The notes under the pieces: model-generated
The model's input: only the letters and a program-made list of their open reading frames with translations
What the model was told of the DNA's origin: nothing
Database searches by the model: none
In this document: piece after piece, positions 44,918-56,716 of the stretch
How the letters are laid out: every line of letters starts with the position of its first letter
Position numbering within the stretch: the first letter of the stretch is position 1
Position numbers and translations under genes: made by a program
DNA from: Triplophysa rosa
Taxonomy: Eukaryota; Chordata; Actinopteri; Cypriniformes; Nemacheilidae
Assembly (NCBI RefSeq): GCF_024868665.1
Contig: NC_079908.1
Location: 5,280,504 to 5,344,503 of the forward strand
Direction: 5' to 3'
Length of the DNA: 64,000 nt

Positions 44918-45277
44918 CAGTCTGTCCTTTCTTTGTAACTTTTAACACAGTGATTCCTCAACTTCAGATACTGTGGATGAAATTTACATTTAACCATTTC
45001 ATTTAAATTTATAAAGTATAAAATACTCTAACTGTAATGTGATTTGTGATATAAATTGCTTGTCATCTCCTTCAGTTTTCGATGTTGATAAAATTATGGA
45101 ATGGCTAAATGTAAGTTGTCAATCCTGCTCCATCAGGATTGTGCCAAAACATGCTCCATCAGCACTGTTTATATTGTAATAAAGATTTTATTTTACTATG
45201 GTAAGAGACATAAAGGCTGTACAGTATCTGAAGTTGAGGAATCACTGTGTTAAAAGTTACATAGAAAGGACAGACTC
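44918..45277. repeat. Long inverted repeat, 56-bp arms
   Basis: The arms 44918-44973 and 45222-45277 are reverse complements with about two mismatches, separated by 248 bp. Pairing continues weakly outward (CTGATTTCAGAG against CTCTGAAAATCAG). The loop holds a smaller hairpin, ATCCTGCTCCATCAGGAT (45130-45147). No other copy is seen in this window, so I cannot say whether it is a MITE. Confidence 0.8.
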
Positions 45278-45289
45278 TCTGAAAATCAG

Positions 45290-47115
45290 AACTATTACTT
45301 ATGCTCATATTGTTTTAGAACCGCGTGTCCACAACCGGCATAAAAGTAGTCCAAATGATAGCATATTTCAACTCCTCTGAGGTAATATGCTATCCAGAGA
45401 TATCAAAGATGTCATCTGTTAAAACTATCACTAATAATGTGAACAATCATCATCATGTTTAAAAAAAGAAATGAAGTCAGTTGCATTATGTGAGTTAGTA
45501 AGATTTTTCAGAAAATACTTTTTCTATCATATAATAACTAGACTCATTTATTTAGGAAATAAACTAAAATAGTAAGTTTAATGAATAATGTCTATATTTT
45601 TTAATGAAACCTTTGGATGATCCTAGTCCTCTTTAGCAAACAAAATTGCCATGGCTTAAAAATGCAGCTGCATGCATTGAATTACATTATAGTATGTCTC
45701 CATCTTGTGGTCAAATATGAAGACCACTGAGTCACTTATCACAGGTGATAAGATTTATGAAGGTATACCATAATAATCTCAAACACCACCAACTAGATCA
45801 AAACTTGGAAATTAGAAAGCAGTAACAGAAAATGCATTGTTAGTTCTATTCAAAACGCCATAAAGGAATAATAAACAGCAATGAGAAAACATGTGGGCAT
45901 GCTTCAAGTGTCACTAACCTGTTAAAATTATTATTAAAACTGTTAATATTTCTAGTGATATAGACACATGGTTTTCAACTAATAAGGGGCCACAGGGGAC
46001 ATATATTTGTCACATTTCCCCTCATCAGTGTCTCCATGGTTCCTCTTTGTTGTTGCTTGGCAACCATTTTATCTGGCCGACGAAGCAAACATGGAAGACT
46101 TCATGATTAAAATCATCCAATTACACGATATCATAATTATTAGTGTTGAAATGTTATGAGATATCCTCTCAATATTCCTTTTATTACAATCATAAATCGT
46201 GTAAATGTGGGGTTTATTAGACACTCCTTTGAAATGGCCTTACAAATATTTACTACGGTAACCGTAGATTCAATAACATACTACTGCACGGTTACTCTTA
46301 TTGTGTTTAAGTAACTAATACCTTTAAATAACTTTAATGTAAAGCAAAAGTAAAGTTAGCAATTACTGTTTTTAATTACTGTTTTATTTATTCACTTACC
46401 AAATACAGATCATGAACTGTAATTTTTGCACTGTAACCAAACTGCTGTAATAATACATTTAAATTGCTTAACTCGTTTCGAGTGGATGTAAAACATTGAA
46501 ACATTGAAAATAGCACAATAAAAGGGCACGTACAGTCAATTTAATTATATAAAAAAATTTGAGGCAGCAAAAAAAGAGAACATTTACAATGTGTGCGAAA
46601 CACTGTTACAGTTTGTGTTATGAAAATCCAATTTGTGTCATTCAAGGTGGACATGAGAGGTTATTGGTTCTTGGTTTGAAAAATAGTAAGTGAAAACCTA
46701 GCCCTTTATGTGAGGCTATTATGCTATTTGTATGGTAATCTCCTATTAGTTTTAATTTATTTATGATTTGTTTAGCAACTTTTAATGGCACATTTTTAAG
46801 TTGAACAGTGTCTTGTTTATTGATTATAATACGAAACCAAAACATAGTTGTGACATTGAGTGGCAGTTCTCGTTGCGTCCGGCAGGTGGCGGTATATCTG
46901 CTTGTTCGCATCCAGGCACAGAAACACAGAAGAAGACGCGCAAGAGCTTTTGTTTTCATACTGTGGTTGTCGCGTTAGAAATTATTTATTTATTATTTGA
47001 AGGCTTGTACGTCTAATATAATAATCTCGACGTCACTTGACTTTAAGGCTGACAGGGCCGTTTGAAGTCAGCGGTTTGAGTAAATGTAACTTACGTGATT
47101 AAATCGTTGTAATAA
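45290..47115. other. bod1 upstream region
   Basis: 45290-46840 is A+T-rich with no assignable feature. 46860-47115 is less A+T-rich (CGTTGCGTCCGGCAGGTGGC, AGAAGACGCGCAAGAGC) and is the likely bod1 promoter/5' UTR; no TATA box is evident. Confidence 0.4.
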
Positions 47116-47256
47116 ATGATGGCAGAAGGGAGCAGTAATATGAGCAGTCTTCCTCCCGGAGACCCGCAGCTCATCGCGCTCATAGTGGAGCATCTGAAGA
47201 ACAGAGGCCTGTTTGATGAGTTCAGAAGAGACTGTCTGGCAGACGTCGACACGAAG
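47116..47256 (+). CDS. bod1: bod1 coding exon 1
   Basis: This exon encodes 47 residues and ends in LADVDTK. The donor is AAG|GTGAAA at 47257. Translation past the donor quickly loses similarity to the family. Confidence 0.9.
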
Positions 47257-48431
47257 GTGAAACCAACGTTACGTCACTTCACAATTTGTATTTACTTATT
47301 TTGCGGGGTTTTGTTTTCTCTCTGTGCTTATATTGGCCACACTGTTTACATTGCATATTTACAGGGCATTCGACAGTAGTCACTGTGTTTTTTGGCAGAT
47401 TGATTACCATTTGTTTTATCATAGTTTTACTATTTTACAAATACAGGAACAGGTGGACAAAGGTTATGGGTTTGTTGCATAAATTAACTTGGCATTACTA
47501 TTTTATTTTCAATATACGAATAACCAAAAACTCTGAATTTTCCACTGAAAATTTCAATTTTAAGTAATTCTTCTTGTCTCAGTAATGAGTGGAGTTGACC
47601 ATGTGTATACTACTGGTGGGTGAGCTACCTACCCAGACATCATTTTGGGTCATTAAAGGCTCATTTGCATGTTCGATCCTGCCCTAAATACTTGATTGTA
47701 AACTGACTTAAAACCTATGCATAAGTTTTTAGGTTTTACAGCATCTGTCTGCCTGGTTCATCTCTCTGCCTACATGCATCCACCCACCCATGCAACATCT
47801 GTATTGTTTACAAATATCTAAATGTATCTCTTTCCAGCCAGCGTATCAGAATCTGAGACAGAAAGTGGACAACTTTGTGTCCAATCATCTCACCACTCAA
47901 GAATGGAATCCGTCCATCAACAAGAACCAAGTTAGGAACGTGCTGAGACAGAGTGTAGTTCAGTATGTATCATTTCAGATACTGCGATGTTTTTGTTGTG
48001 TTATACTGCATGTTTTGGTTTTGTTGTATTGCTTTGTATATTGCGTTTAATGTTTGAGAATTCACCAAAACATACTCCTAAAACAAAATTAAAGTTTAAA
48101 TTTACATCTCCAATAAATGTAGTGTATGTGGAAAATGATAGTATCATCACAATATTGGTAGACGTTGTAAATCGTTACATACCTATCAAGTATTTAGTGT
48201 CAAAGAAAGACTTGTGTTTATTTACACAGGTCAGGGATGTTGGAGTCAGGTGTAGACCGGATCATTACACAGGTGGTGGACCCTAAACTGAACCATATCT
48301 TCAGACCTCACATTGAGAAAGCCATTCATGACTTTCTAGAAGCGGAGAACAAAGACGACGGGCCGTCGGATTCAACCACTGAAGCAGAGCCGCAGGAAAC
48401 AGCCAGCAACACTGCCGCAAAAACACAATGA
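47116..48431 (+). CDS. bod1: bod1: biorientation of chromosomes in cell division 1, three coding exons
   Basis: Joining 47116-47256, 47838-47962 and 48230-48431 gives 468 nt, 155 residues plus a TGA stop. Phases fit (47 codons; 41 codons plus 2 nt; 1 nt plus 67 codons) and every junction is GT/AG. The first exon has a short Ser-rich start, then a helix with [15 protein letters not shown]; the later exons carry VDNFVSNHL and [17 protein letters not shown], which I recognise as the SHG1-like core of the BOD1/FAM44 family. In vertebrates BOD1 acts at kinetochores and centrosomes, restrains PP2A-B56 and is needed for correct chromosome biorientation. The protein is shorter than human BOD1 (about 185 residues), mainly because the low-complexity N-terminus is shorter. 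ATG codons at 47116 and 47119 are adjacent; the second has G at +4 and gives an MAEG start, so it may be the true start. The acidic, Thr/Gln-rich tail ends at 48431. Confidence 0.93.
47838..47962 (+). CDS. bod1: bod1 coding exon 2
   Basis: The acceptor is TTTCCAG ending at 47837 and the donor is GTATGT at 47963. The exon encodes [18 protein letters not shown] and continues to RNVLRQSVV, with a split Gln codon (CA|G) at its end. It is the conserved helical core of the protein. Confidence 0.9.
48230..48431 (+). CDS. bod1: bod1 coding exon 3 (terminal)
   Basis: The acceptor is TTTACACAG ending at 48229. The first G completes the Gln codon, followed by [19 protein letters not shown]. The acidic tail contains [18 protein letters not shown] and the stop TGA is at 48429-48431. 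Confidence 0.9.
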
Positions 48432-48505
48432 CTTTATGCTATAGGATATTTGTAAGTCATAAGGAAATGAATCGAACCTCTAAATCATTCAACCATCTAA
48501 TGGAC

Positions 48506-48841
48506 AATAAACGTGTCATCGATCAGGAAATTAAACCAAGAAATTACTTTGTGCATCTTTACTGATTTTTGCATTTCAAATAAGCACCGTAAAATACAGA
48601 ATGTGTTTTAGCTACATATGTTTTATTCGATATAACAATTTTTGAGGGATTGCAATGACTAATGAAAACCTCAGTACAATGAAATGATATCTACAATTAA
48701 AAAACATGAAGTAGTTTTTTATTTATAATCAACCAACGACATGACCCTTCTTACACAGCTGGATTGAGGAAATGCTTCTGATTTGTTTTTTGTGTGTTTT
48801 TTTTTGCAATATGGAACTCATAAAAACATTTGTACAATAAA
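48506..48841 (+). other. bod1: bod1 3' UTR polyadenylation signals
   Basis: Two AATAAA hexamers follow the stop codon, at 48506-48511 and 48836-48841. Either could end the transcript; the second would give a 3' UTR of about 0.4 kb. The sequence between them is A+T-rich and non-coding. Confidence 0.55.
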
Positions 48842-49627
48842 TGTAACTTTGTAACAAAACTTCTAATTTTGTTGGATCATTGCTGTTCAGTTATTGTCAT
48901 TCATTGTGGGAAATACACTGCATAATGACTTGGCCCGTAAGCGCTTCTGTGACATTTTTAAGAGGTAATCCTCTACAAGCATTTTTGCGATTCCATCTGG
49001 ACATAAACCTGAGCGAGTACCCTCAAAAGTACACCGTGTTCTGTACTACGCGGACACAGTGTTACATGATTGAAATCATTTGGGGGTAAAGCTTTGTGAC
49101 CCCCGGACTCCGTTCGAATCTCCGGCATCCCTGTGACATGAATTTCCAGAGGAGGAATTTTTGGTAATGGAGGAGCCTCAGGAGAGGTGTCATGTCCCGG
49201 GCCGGGACAAAGGTCGACCGCTGCAGCTTGTTTCTGTCTTTCAGCACCTCTCTGCTGGGAATGTTCAGTACAGTCGGATGCTCGACAGATGCCGGACAGG
49301 TTGCTAAAGAGCTGCAGTCTTGTGTCTTGTGACATTGGCTGTTTGTTGAGGTATTTATGTTTAGGTGATGGGTTCTTCTAAATATGAGTTCAGATTCACA
49401 TATTACACAATTGTGCAGTTGATGGTAATTCATGAATTAAAGGCTGAAAAATGAAAATTCTGTCCTACTCGCCTCAAGTCGTTCGACAAGCCTAGGACAT
49501 CCATTTTTAAGTCATTTGACCTATCTCTTACTATACTTCACACTTCAAAGCAACATTTATGATTAGAGGATACAGAAAAGAGGACAGTTTATGACATGGT
49601 TAATTTGTACATAATTGCAATGTTTAA
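48842..49627. other. Intergenic between bod1 and MITE copy D
   Basis: The sequence has no assignable gene. AAAGGCTGAAAAATGAAAAT at 49439 looks like a short Angel-like fragment. Confidence 0.35.
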
Positions 49628-50177
49628 AGGGGTCATATGGCGTGAACACGTGTTTTTCTGTGTCTTTGGTGTGTTATAAGTTGCCCATGCATGTATTAGA
49701 CACTTAAAATTGCAAAAATTAAAGTGTCGGAACAAAAGATGCATTCTATCTAAAAGCGAATGCTCACCCAGACCTGCCTGAAACGCCTCGTGTAACCACA
49801 CCCCCACAAATCTACGTCAGTTCGTGGTATGATTTGACTAAGACTGCCCAAATGTATACGCAAGTAAAGTGGGCGTACCTGTCAGTACAACCTGATGTTC
49901 CAAATATGGTAAGAGGCGTCACATTTCCGTCACACGCTTGCAGTACTCGACCAATCACTACGCACTGGTTAACTGGCCAATCATAGCACACCTCGCTTTT
50001 CAGAGAGATGAGTTTTGTAAAAAATCTGTGCGTTTCAGAGAGGCGGAGCAAAGAGGAGATACAAACATGCACATTATGTATGTGGAAAATACAGCGTTTA
50101 CCTTAAATCGTGTATACACATTGCAGTACATCTAAAACAAACCATAATATTCGTTTTAGCCGTGTCATATGACCCCT
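49628..50177 (-). mobile_element. TTAA-flanked piggyBac-type MITE, copy D
   Basis: TTAA at 49624-49627 and 50178-50181 flank AGGGGTCATATGGCGTG and GTGTCATATGACCCCT. The 550-bp body is the reverse complement of copies B and C. Confidence 0.8.
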
Positions 50178-50181
50178 TTAA

Positions 50182-52815
50182 GTCATTTGACCTATCGCAT
50201 ACTGTACTTCATACATCAAAGCAACAAGGTATTATTATGAAACTGTGGGATTTCAATATCGTTTCATCCCTAGGATATTCTGTATGTCTTAAGTGTTTTA
50301 TGTCTTAAGGCCACTGGGTCATCCACAGGCAACTGGTTTCACATGGCAATGTCACACAGTGTTTGTCCACCTGTCTGTTAGACACCAAGTCCATGACACG
50401 TTTGCTGTTCATGATAACAAAATATTTAATAGTCCAGGTGCAAGCTTGAGTTTCCAGCTCTGATCTTGGCAACGTTTCTGGGCGACTCTGCCCTGAACCC
50501 AGCGTTCATCATGCCTGTTAAGATGCTTTGCTGTAGTTCCTCCCCATATATAGAAACCTGATCTGACTCTGGTTTGAAAGGCTCAGTGTGAACTGAGAGA
50601 TGGCGTTGAGCTGTCTGCAAGCTCTTGCTTGCTCTGGTGGATTTTTTATACTTTTATCAAATAATACTGTTTTTTCTTTTGTGATTAAAGAGCAAGGCCA
50701 ATAGGGGGCGTGGTTTTCCTACGTTTGAGAACGTTCACTACAGGAAGGTTTCTTAAATGTAGCCTAATTTTGTTTATTCACAAATATGTTCAGTAATGAA
50801 TTTAATATTAAAATATATTGTGTGGCCTCAGAAGACCTAGAATAGTGTATTTCTGATAACTTTTATTTTAGTCTTTTTTTGTCTGTGGTCCTCCAGTCCC
50901 CTTTAATTTTCATTAGCCTATATGAAAATCGTAGATATTGTTTAAAATGTTCCCCTTTTGTGTTCCATGAAAAGAAAAGTAAATGATATGTGTTTCATGA
51001 AGTAAATCTTACTATTTTACTTTTTTTGTTGGACTCTATTTAGCACTAAATTCTATGGCGATGTATTCTATATATTATATACATCGTTAAGATGATTGTG
51101 CTGAAGATATAAAATTATATAAAATATCATGAATACGGAATATTGAGATTAAGATTAATACCAGTATCAATTCCAAATACCAGTTTCATTCCCTTTTACA
51201 TCGCACGAGTTGCGCAAAACATAAATTGTCACAATAAAAATAGCATTTAGGCTATAAGTATTCATTTAATAAAAAGTACTAAGTGGTCGCTCTCCATGTG
51301 AAAAAAGTGCACTAAAATACACTTAAACGTGCTCTATTTTCACACACTAATTTTGTACTTAATATACAAAAACTACTCTACTTTTACTTAAACTTAAGAA
51401 GATCTAAATGTACTCAACTGTGGCATTTATAAATAATATAATAAAATAGTACTAAAGACTATATTTTAATATATTAACTACAAACTTAATGTGTGAAATA
51501 ATGAAGTGTAAATAAAAAAGGTGTACAGTACACTACTGTTTTTTTTACCTGGGTCGCCTAAATATATTAGTTACTGTTTTAATTCATTTATTTTTTACTG
51601 TGATTTTTAACATTTTTGTTGCATTAAACTTGTAGAATGTTCTATTCAAATAATGCATTTTATTTAACTGAGGCAAAAGAAAATCACTTTTTAGTTCATC
51701 TAAAGTAAAAGCAAAAATATTGAGATGCATATCGAGTAAAATATTGAGAGATCAAATAAAAGATATGTCAGCCCTACTAAATTAAACATGAAATATCATT
51801 AAATAGATACAGACCAGGTTAACACGTGTGATTTGTTACAGTTTAGCGTATAAAAGGGTCATGAGGGCGAATTCTGCAAATGTATCTATGTTCTCAGTTC
51901 TTGTGTTATTCCAGGAATTATGTGCAGATTACTCCACGGGTGAATTAAGTTCTCACATTTCATCCCCCGGCAGCTCTTAACGTGTCGAAAGAAGCTGTCG
52001 AATGTTGAAAACTCGCACTGCGAGGAAACAAGTGACACAGCACTTTTGGCCTGGAATATGCGGCAATTAAATCCCGCTGCCCTTGGAGAGGGTTGGTAAT
52101 GTAGTGTGAAATTGTATGTTCAGGGCATCGGTTGGGAGGAACGTCTCAGTTGACATTGCATTTGTCTTCTGGACATTATAAATCACCAGAGTAATTACTG
52201 AGTACAGATGGGGGGGTATGGGGTGTGTAGGAAATCCAACAGCCCGTCCACCCCCAGCTTCTCCTGATTCACAGCTGCTGGTCGCTCTCGAGTTGGCCTT
52301 CCAGAGCTCAAGCCACAACAATGAAATCCCCATTCCTCAAGACGTCCTGCTGCATCTGTTGAGTTTAATTGCTCTTTGCATTTTCTCACCCGATGTGGAG
52401 GAGATTCATTACAATGGACAACTCACATCAGCCCTGCATACAAAACTTTGCTGCCCAGATGTTGAGGAAGCCAGAGTGAATTGTCTCGCTGGACAGGAAA
52501 GGTCATTTACAATGCAGTTTTTATAGAAATACGTTAGCACTTATGTCAATGTTGTGTAGGTTGTTGCCAGTGGTGCTTATACGTAACACATTACAGGTGT
52601 TCTCAAAGTCCAGTCATGTTTAGCATCGCACTGCAAACTTTTACCAGCATTTTAAATCTTCTAGGGAAGATTGCTGCTGAACCAAGCAACTTGCTGTTTG
52701 TTCAATACTGGATTCGAGCAGATTCCTATTAAACTGACTTTGTACGATAAAATTTCCTAGAGGGTTTTCATGCCTTTTTGGTACGTTACAGAACATTCTG
52801 CAAATAGACTGGTGC
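50182..52815. other. bod1-stc2 intergenic, candidate regulatory block at its right part
   Basis: 51250-51540 contains AAAAGTGCACTAAAATACAC-type text resembling a worn repeat. 51830-52500 is repeat-poor and of balanced composition. I see no exon. Confidence 0.35.
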
Positions 52816-53413
52816 AGAGATGACGTATTTTTGTAGGCCAGCCCGCACTGGTTCCCTCGACCAAATGGATTTTTCCCATAGACCTGGAAGATCACAAAAA
52901 ACAAGCTCTGTTATTAACAAAGGTTTACGATATTCACACGTTTTGCCAATCAAGATAATCTTTACAAATGAACACAATATTTCTTATTTTGAAGCCTAAA
53001 TACATTTGCCAGAAGTAAAAAGCAAACATGAGGATATAAACACTACGGTCGCTCGATATCAACGTCACCACCAACTTTTTCAAACTTTATTAAACCACGT
53101 TTTTAGAGATTGTGTCCAAGTTGCATTTTTTTGTGAGAATTTAACGACGTTTAATGTCCCCTCCAAAGGATAGTCGCTTTTAGCAACTTGTTAGCAACCG
53201 CCGTTTTTAAGACACGATAAAACTTTTAAAAATCAAGAGCGGGTTATAGTGTGTTTTGTCATAGAATAAACATAAAAATGTTCAGAGGTTTGGTTAACCA
53301 CACACCTAATTTCAGACATTTAACCAAAAACCCATTGACTTTGGGACTATGGAACCGGAAGTGCTAAAATGCTAACTCGCTTCTGGTTTTTGCCTACAAA
53401 AATATGTCATCCC
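52816..53413. mobile_element. TIR element (ATGACGTATTTTTGTAGGC ends), uninterrupted copy
   Basis: AGAGATGACGTATTTTTGTA at the left is inverted to TACAAAAATATGTCATCCCT at the right with few mismatches. It is the uninterrupted counterpart of 21526-22319. TGCAG lies on both sides (before AGATGAC and after CATCCC), a possible 5-bp target duplication. Confidence 0.7.
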
Positions 53414-53520
53414 TGCAGTACCCGATACAGGAAAATAGCATAATTTTACATTGCCAGAGCGGCAATTGCCAATGAACACTACTGTATATGAGTTTGGCAT
53501 TTGTAGCTATCTTAAACAAA

Positions 53521-53770
53521 CCCTGTTGAAAAAACCAGCATATGCTGGTTTGGTATGTTTTGATGCTGGTTTGTGCTGGTTTAAGCTGGTCATGTGCTGG
53601 TTTAAGATGGTCATGTGCTGGTTTAAACGGTCATGTGCTGGTTTAAACTGGTCATGTGCTGGTTTAAGCTGGTCCTTAGCTGGTCATGTGCTGGTCCATA
53701 GCTGGTTTAAGCTGGTCAAACCAGTATCAAAACATACCTAACCCAGCATATGCTGTTTTTTTCAACAGGG
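53521..53770. mobile_element. MITE, CCCTGTTGAA family, copy 3 with tandem expansion
   Basis: CCCTGTTGAAAAAACCAGC and GCTGTTTTTTTCAACAGGG are the ends. The interior (53563-53715) repeats GGTTTAAGCTGGTCATGTGC-like ~21-bp units about seven times, so it is ~80 bp longer than copy 1. The ORF reading CWFKLVMCWFK is an artefact of this repeat. Confidence 0.8.
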
Positions 53771-54614
53771 ATATTCAATGAAAAGTATAGTTTTAAATCA
53801 TTCTGTAAATATTTTAGGCACGGAGACCAAATCACAACAACAAACACAATCTCACAGCAATTCATAACTATTTTACATGGGAAACATATTTTCTTAGGCA
53901 ATATTTATATTGTACATAGGGGTGTTGACAAGGCTCCCAGTTTTGACAATAGCGTTGATATTAACTGTGATTATTCATGTTAATACAACACATATGATAA
54001 TACTGTAAATTGCATCGGTATCTGGTTGACACTTCAATGTACGCCTGATGATTTTATCCAAAGCTACTTAAAGTGAATTCAGATTTTTCTTTCAGTACAT
54101 GTGTTCCCTTGAAATTTAACCCATGAACTTGTCATTGCTAGCGTTGTGCTCTACCAGTTGTGCTCTATGAAAAGTCTTTGGGACATTCCACTGTAGATGT
54201 CAACATTTGTGTAACTCTATTGGTTGTCTGATTTGGTCAATAAAGTTCGATGTTAAAGAACATGTACACTACTGTTCTAATAAATATAATGAATACAAAT
54301 ACAAGCAGTCTCTATAGATAGTGTTATTATATAATATGGTGTATATTTAATTGTTTTTCGTTTGTAATGTATGGAGTTATACATTGTGAAAGCAAAACAT
54401 CATGTAAACACACAAATCCCACACACAGCCTTGACCTGCTTCTCTTTCTGGAACATACTACATGATGTTTACGTTCTTTGACATAATAATCATCGTACCT
54501 TGCTGTAGTGTTTGTAGAATATACAAGCTGAAGTCAAAGCAGTGAAATGACCTTGGAATATGAGCCCTGCCATCAAAATATTTTAGGTTGAAATTAGACT
54601 TTTAAACAACGCAA
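53771..54614. other. Intergenic, no feature seen
   Basis: No coding or repeat feature can be supported here. Confidence 0.35.
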
Positions 54615-54622
54615 AGCATTTT

Positions 54623-55070
54623 GGTAACACTTTACATTAAGGTACCCTTGATGATGCATTTATAAATGTGTTCATTAATGATTAATAAGTAATTTACAAA
54701 TGCATTATAAAGCAGTTATAACTGCATGAATAAAAAGGGGGACTCTGATGAAATACCTGCCAAATAGTGAGCAGGTATAAAATAAACAACATAACACCCT
54801 ACAGTGTCCAGTCTGACAGCCTATATTGCAAACAGCATCAAGATAATAATGAACCTGCTTTCGAGTCAAGTAAATAATGAATACATTTATTAAGCATTTA
54901 TAGCATGTGAGTTAAAAATGGCTCATTATTTGGCAGGTATTTCATTAGAATCCCTCTTTTTATTCATGCAGTTATAACTGCTTCATAATGTATTTGTAAA
55001 TGACTTATTTATCATTAATGAACACATTTATAAATGCTTTATAAAGGGTACCTTAATGTAAAGTTTTACC
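54623..55070. mobile_element. hAT-type palindromic MITE with 8-bp target duplication
   Basis: GGTAACACTTTACATTAAGG at the left pairs with CCTTAATGTAAAGTTTTACC at the right. The arms pair for ~150 bp (TAAATGTGTTCATTAATGAT against ATCATTAATGAACACATTTA). AGCATTTT flanks both ends (54615-54622, 55071-55078), a perfect 8-bp duplication. Confidence 0.88.
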
Positions 55071-55078
55071 AGCATTTT

Positions 55079-56365
55079 CTTTAACCATTTTTCAGCAATC
55101 AAAAGCTGTTAGCATATCTGGCTGACCAATATTTGTTTCAACAAAAAAACATTTAACATGGTATTTAATGTTACCAAATCAAAAGGATCACACTGACATG
55201 AAGTCGTTCCCTAAGTATGCACCTCGCAAACATGTAAAGGCATTGCTCTTCAAATGCTTTTTCTATATGTGAGCGACGTGTTTGCTAAAGCTGCACTGGT
55301 CATAACATAGGGTTCATGGGTACATGTATTTGTAAGAACGTGTTTGTGGGACAGGGGTCATTTTATGATCAACAATAGGGTTAACCAAGGCTAAAGCCAT
55401 TATGTTGTGTAAATCCTCTTCAAACCGTGCGTGGGCAAGACATCTGACACACGGAGGCATAAACAGATCTTCCTGAAAGTAAACGTGACTTTCCCAAAAA
55501 AGTCACCTGACGCAGGTGGGTATTTACATTTGGGAATGACTGACTAACAACAGTTTCTGACTATTACTCATACTCAGTGGTTTTGTTCCAACCAAGCATT
55601 AAACTTTGGTATGTAACTGATGCAGAGGAGCCAGAATGGACATGGATCCAATGGGTATACCCTTTGTGCTACAATTCAGTCAGGGAAAGAAAAGTTAATC
55701 AGAGAGACATTTCAAGAATCCCAAACACCTCAGACCTACAGACAAGAGTAGCCTATATTCTGGTGCACTTAAAGGGGCACAAAAATCTCATGTGTTTGCT
55801 AGTGAGGTCATGTGTTTATTTATATAGCATCATTCTTGAGCACATTTTTGAAAGTTGTTAGAATTTCATACTTTGTTTGCATATCAGCGGTAATTTTCTC
55901 ATTATTCAGATTCCTCAGATTATTCATAGGAAGAAAATCCAAGGAAACTTCTCCATTTAAAGTCTCTGACCTGTAATTCTTGTCACAGTTGTTTGTATAC
56001 TAGTTCAGACACACATCGCTGTTCTCCATGCTTAAGCCAGAAGGATAGCATGTACCCAATTTATAAACACAAGAGCAAACGCCATTGCAAATATAGTAAA
56101 CATTTACATATTTCTAATAACTTAAACACGTGCCAGCGAGGAATCAGACAGTGAAAAACACTCAAGACATTAACTGCTCTAAATTACCTACTGCAAGCTT
56201 AGCATTAACCCGTCTCATTGTGTTTTTTGATAAGGAGACAAAACATATATGTTTCTTTTTTTAGATATATATGAAAATTCATAAACCTGCCAAAATAATC
56301 TTAATTAAACACACAGGAGTATGTATTACTCTCGCACTGAAACATCTTAGAATAAAAACCACTTA
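55079..56365. other. Intergenic, no feature seen
   Basis: The ORF at 55577-55861 has no family motif or splice support. Nothing else is seen. Confidence 0.35.
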
Positions 56366-56716
56366 TAGGTCCAATGTGTAATATTTAGGAGGATCTATTG
56401 ACAGAAATGCAATATAATATACATAATATACAGAGGTGTATAAAGAGCTTACATAATGAAGCGTTAGGTTTTAAGAAAGAGCTATTTCTACCTACATACA
56501 CACACCGCGGGTTCCCTTGCGTGGAATTCGCCATGTTGTTTCTACAGAAGCCCTAAACGGACAAACTGCTCTACAGAACGCGATTTGTAACATTATCTCC
56601 CTCGGCAAAGAAGCGAAAATGCAACGACATCTTAGTCCTGCGTCAGCCACCGTAATGTTTCGAAAGGGAGGGGGGAGGGGTGGACTGAGCCATTGGTTGC
56701 AACTCGCAACCTCACC
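56366..56716. repeat. Dispersed teleost repeat (CACCGCGGGT type)
   Basis: GGTCCAATGTGTAATATTTA, ACACACCGCGGGTTCCC, TTCGCCATGTTGTTTCTACA and GCAACTCGCAACCTCACCAC are the hallmark blocks of a repeat I recognise from many teleost sequences. The usual 3' end is missing, so it is truncated near 56716. The class (SINE or DNA element) is uncertain. Confidence 0.5.

Noticed and set aside
53563..53715. Possible CRISPR-like array (regular repeats)
   Set aside because: The ~21-bp units are directly tandem without spacers and lie inside a eukaryotic MITE.
55577..55861. 94-codon ORF as a possible host exon
   Set aside because: No family motif, no convincing splice sites, and ordinary intergenic composition.
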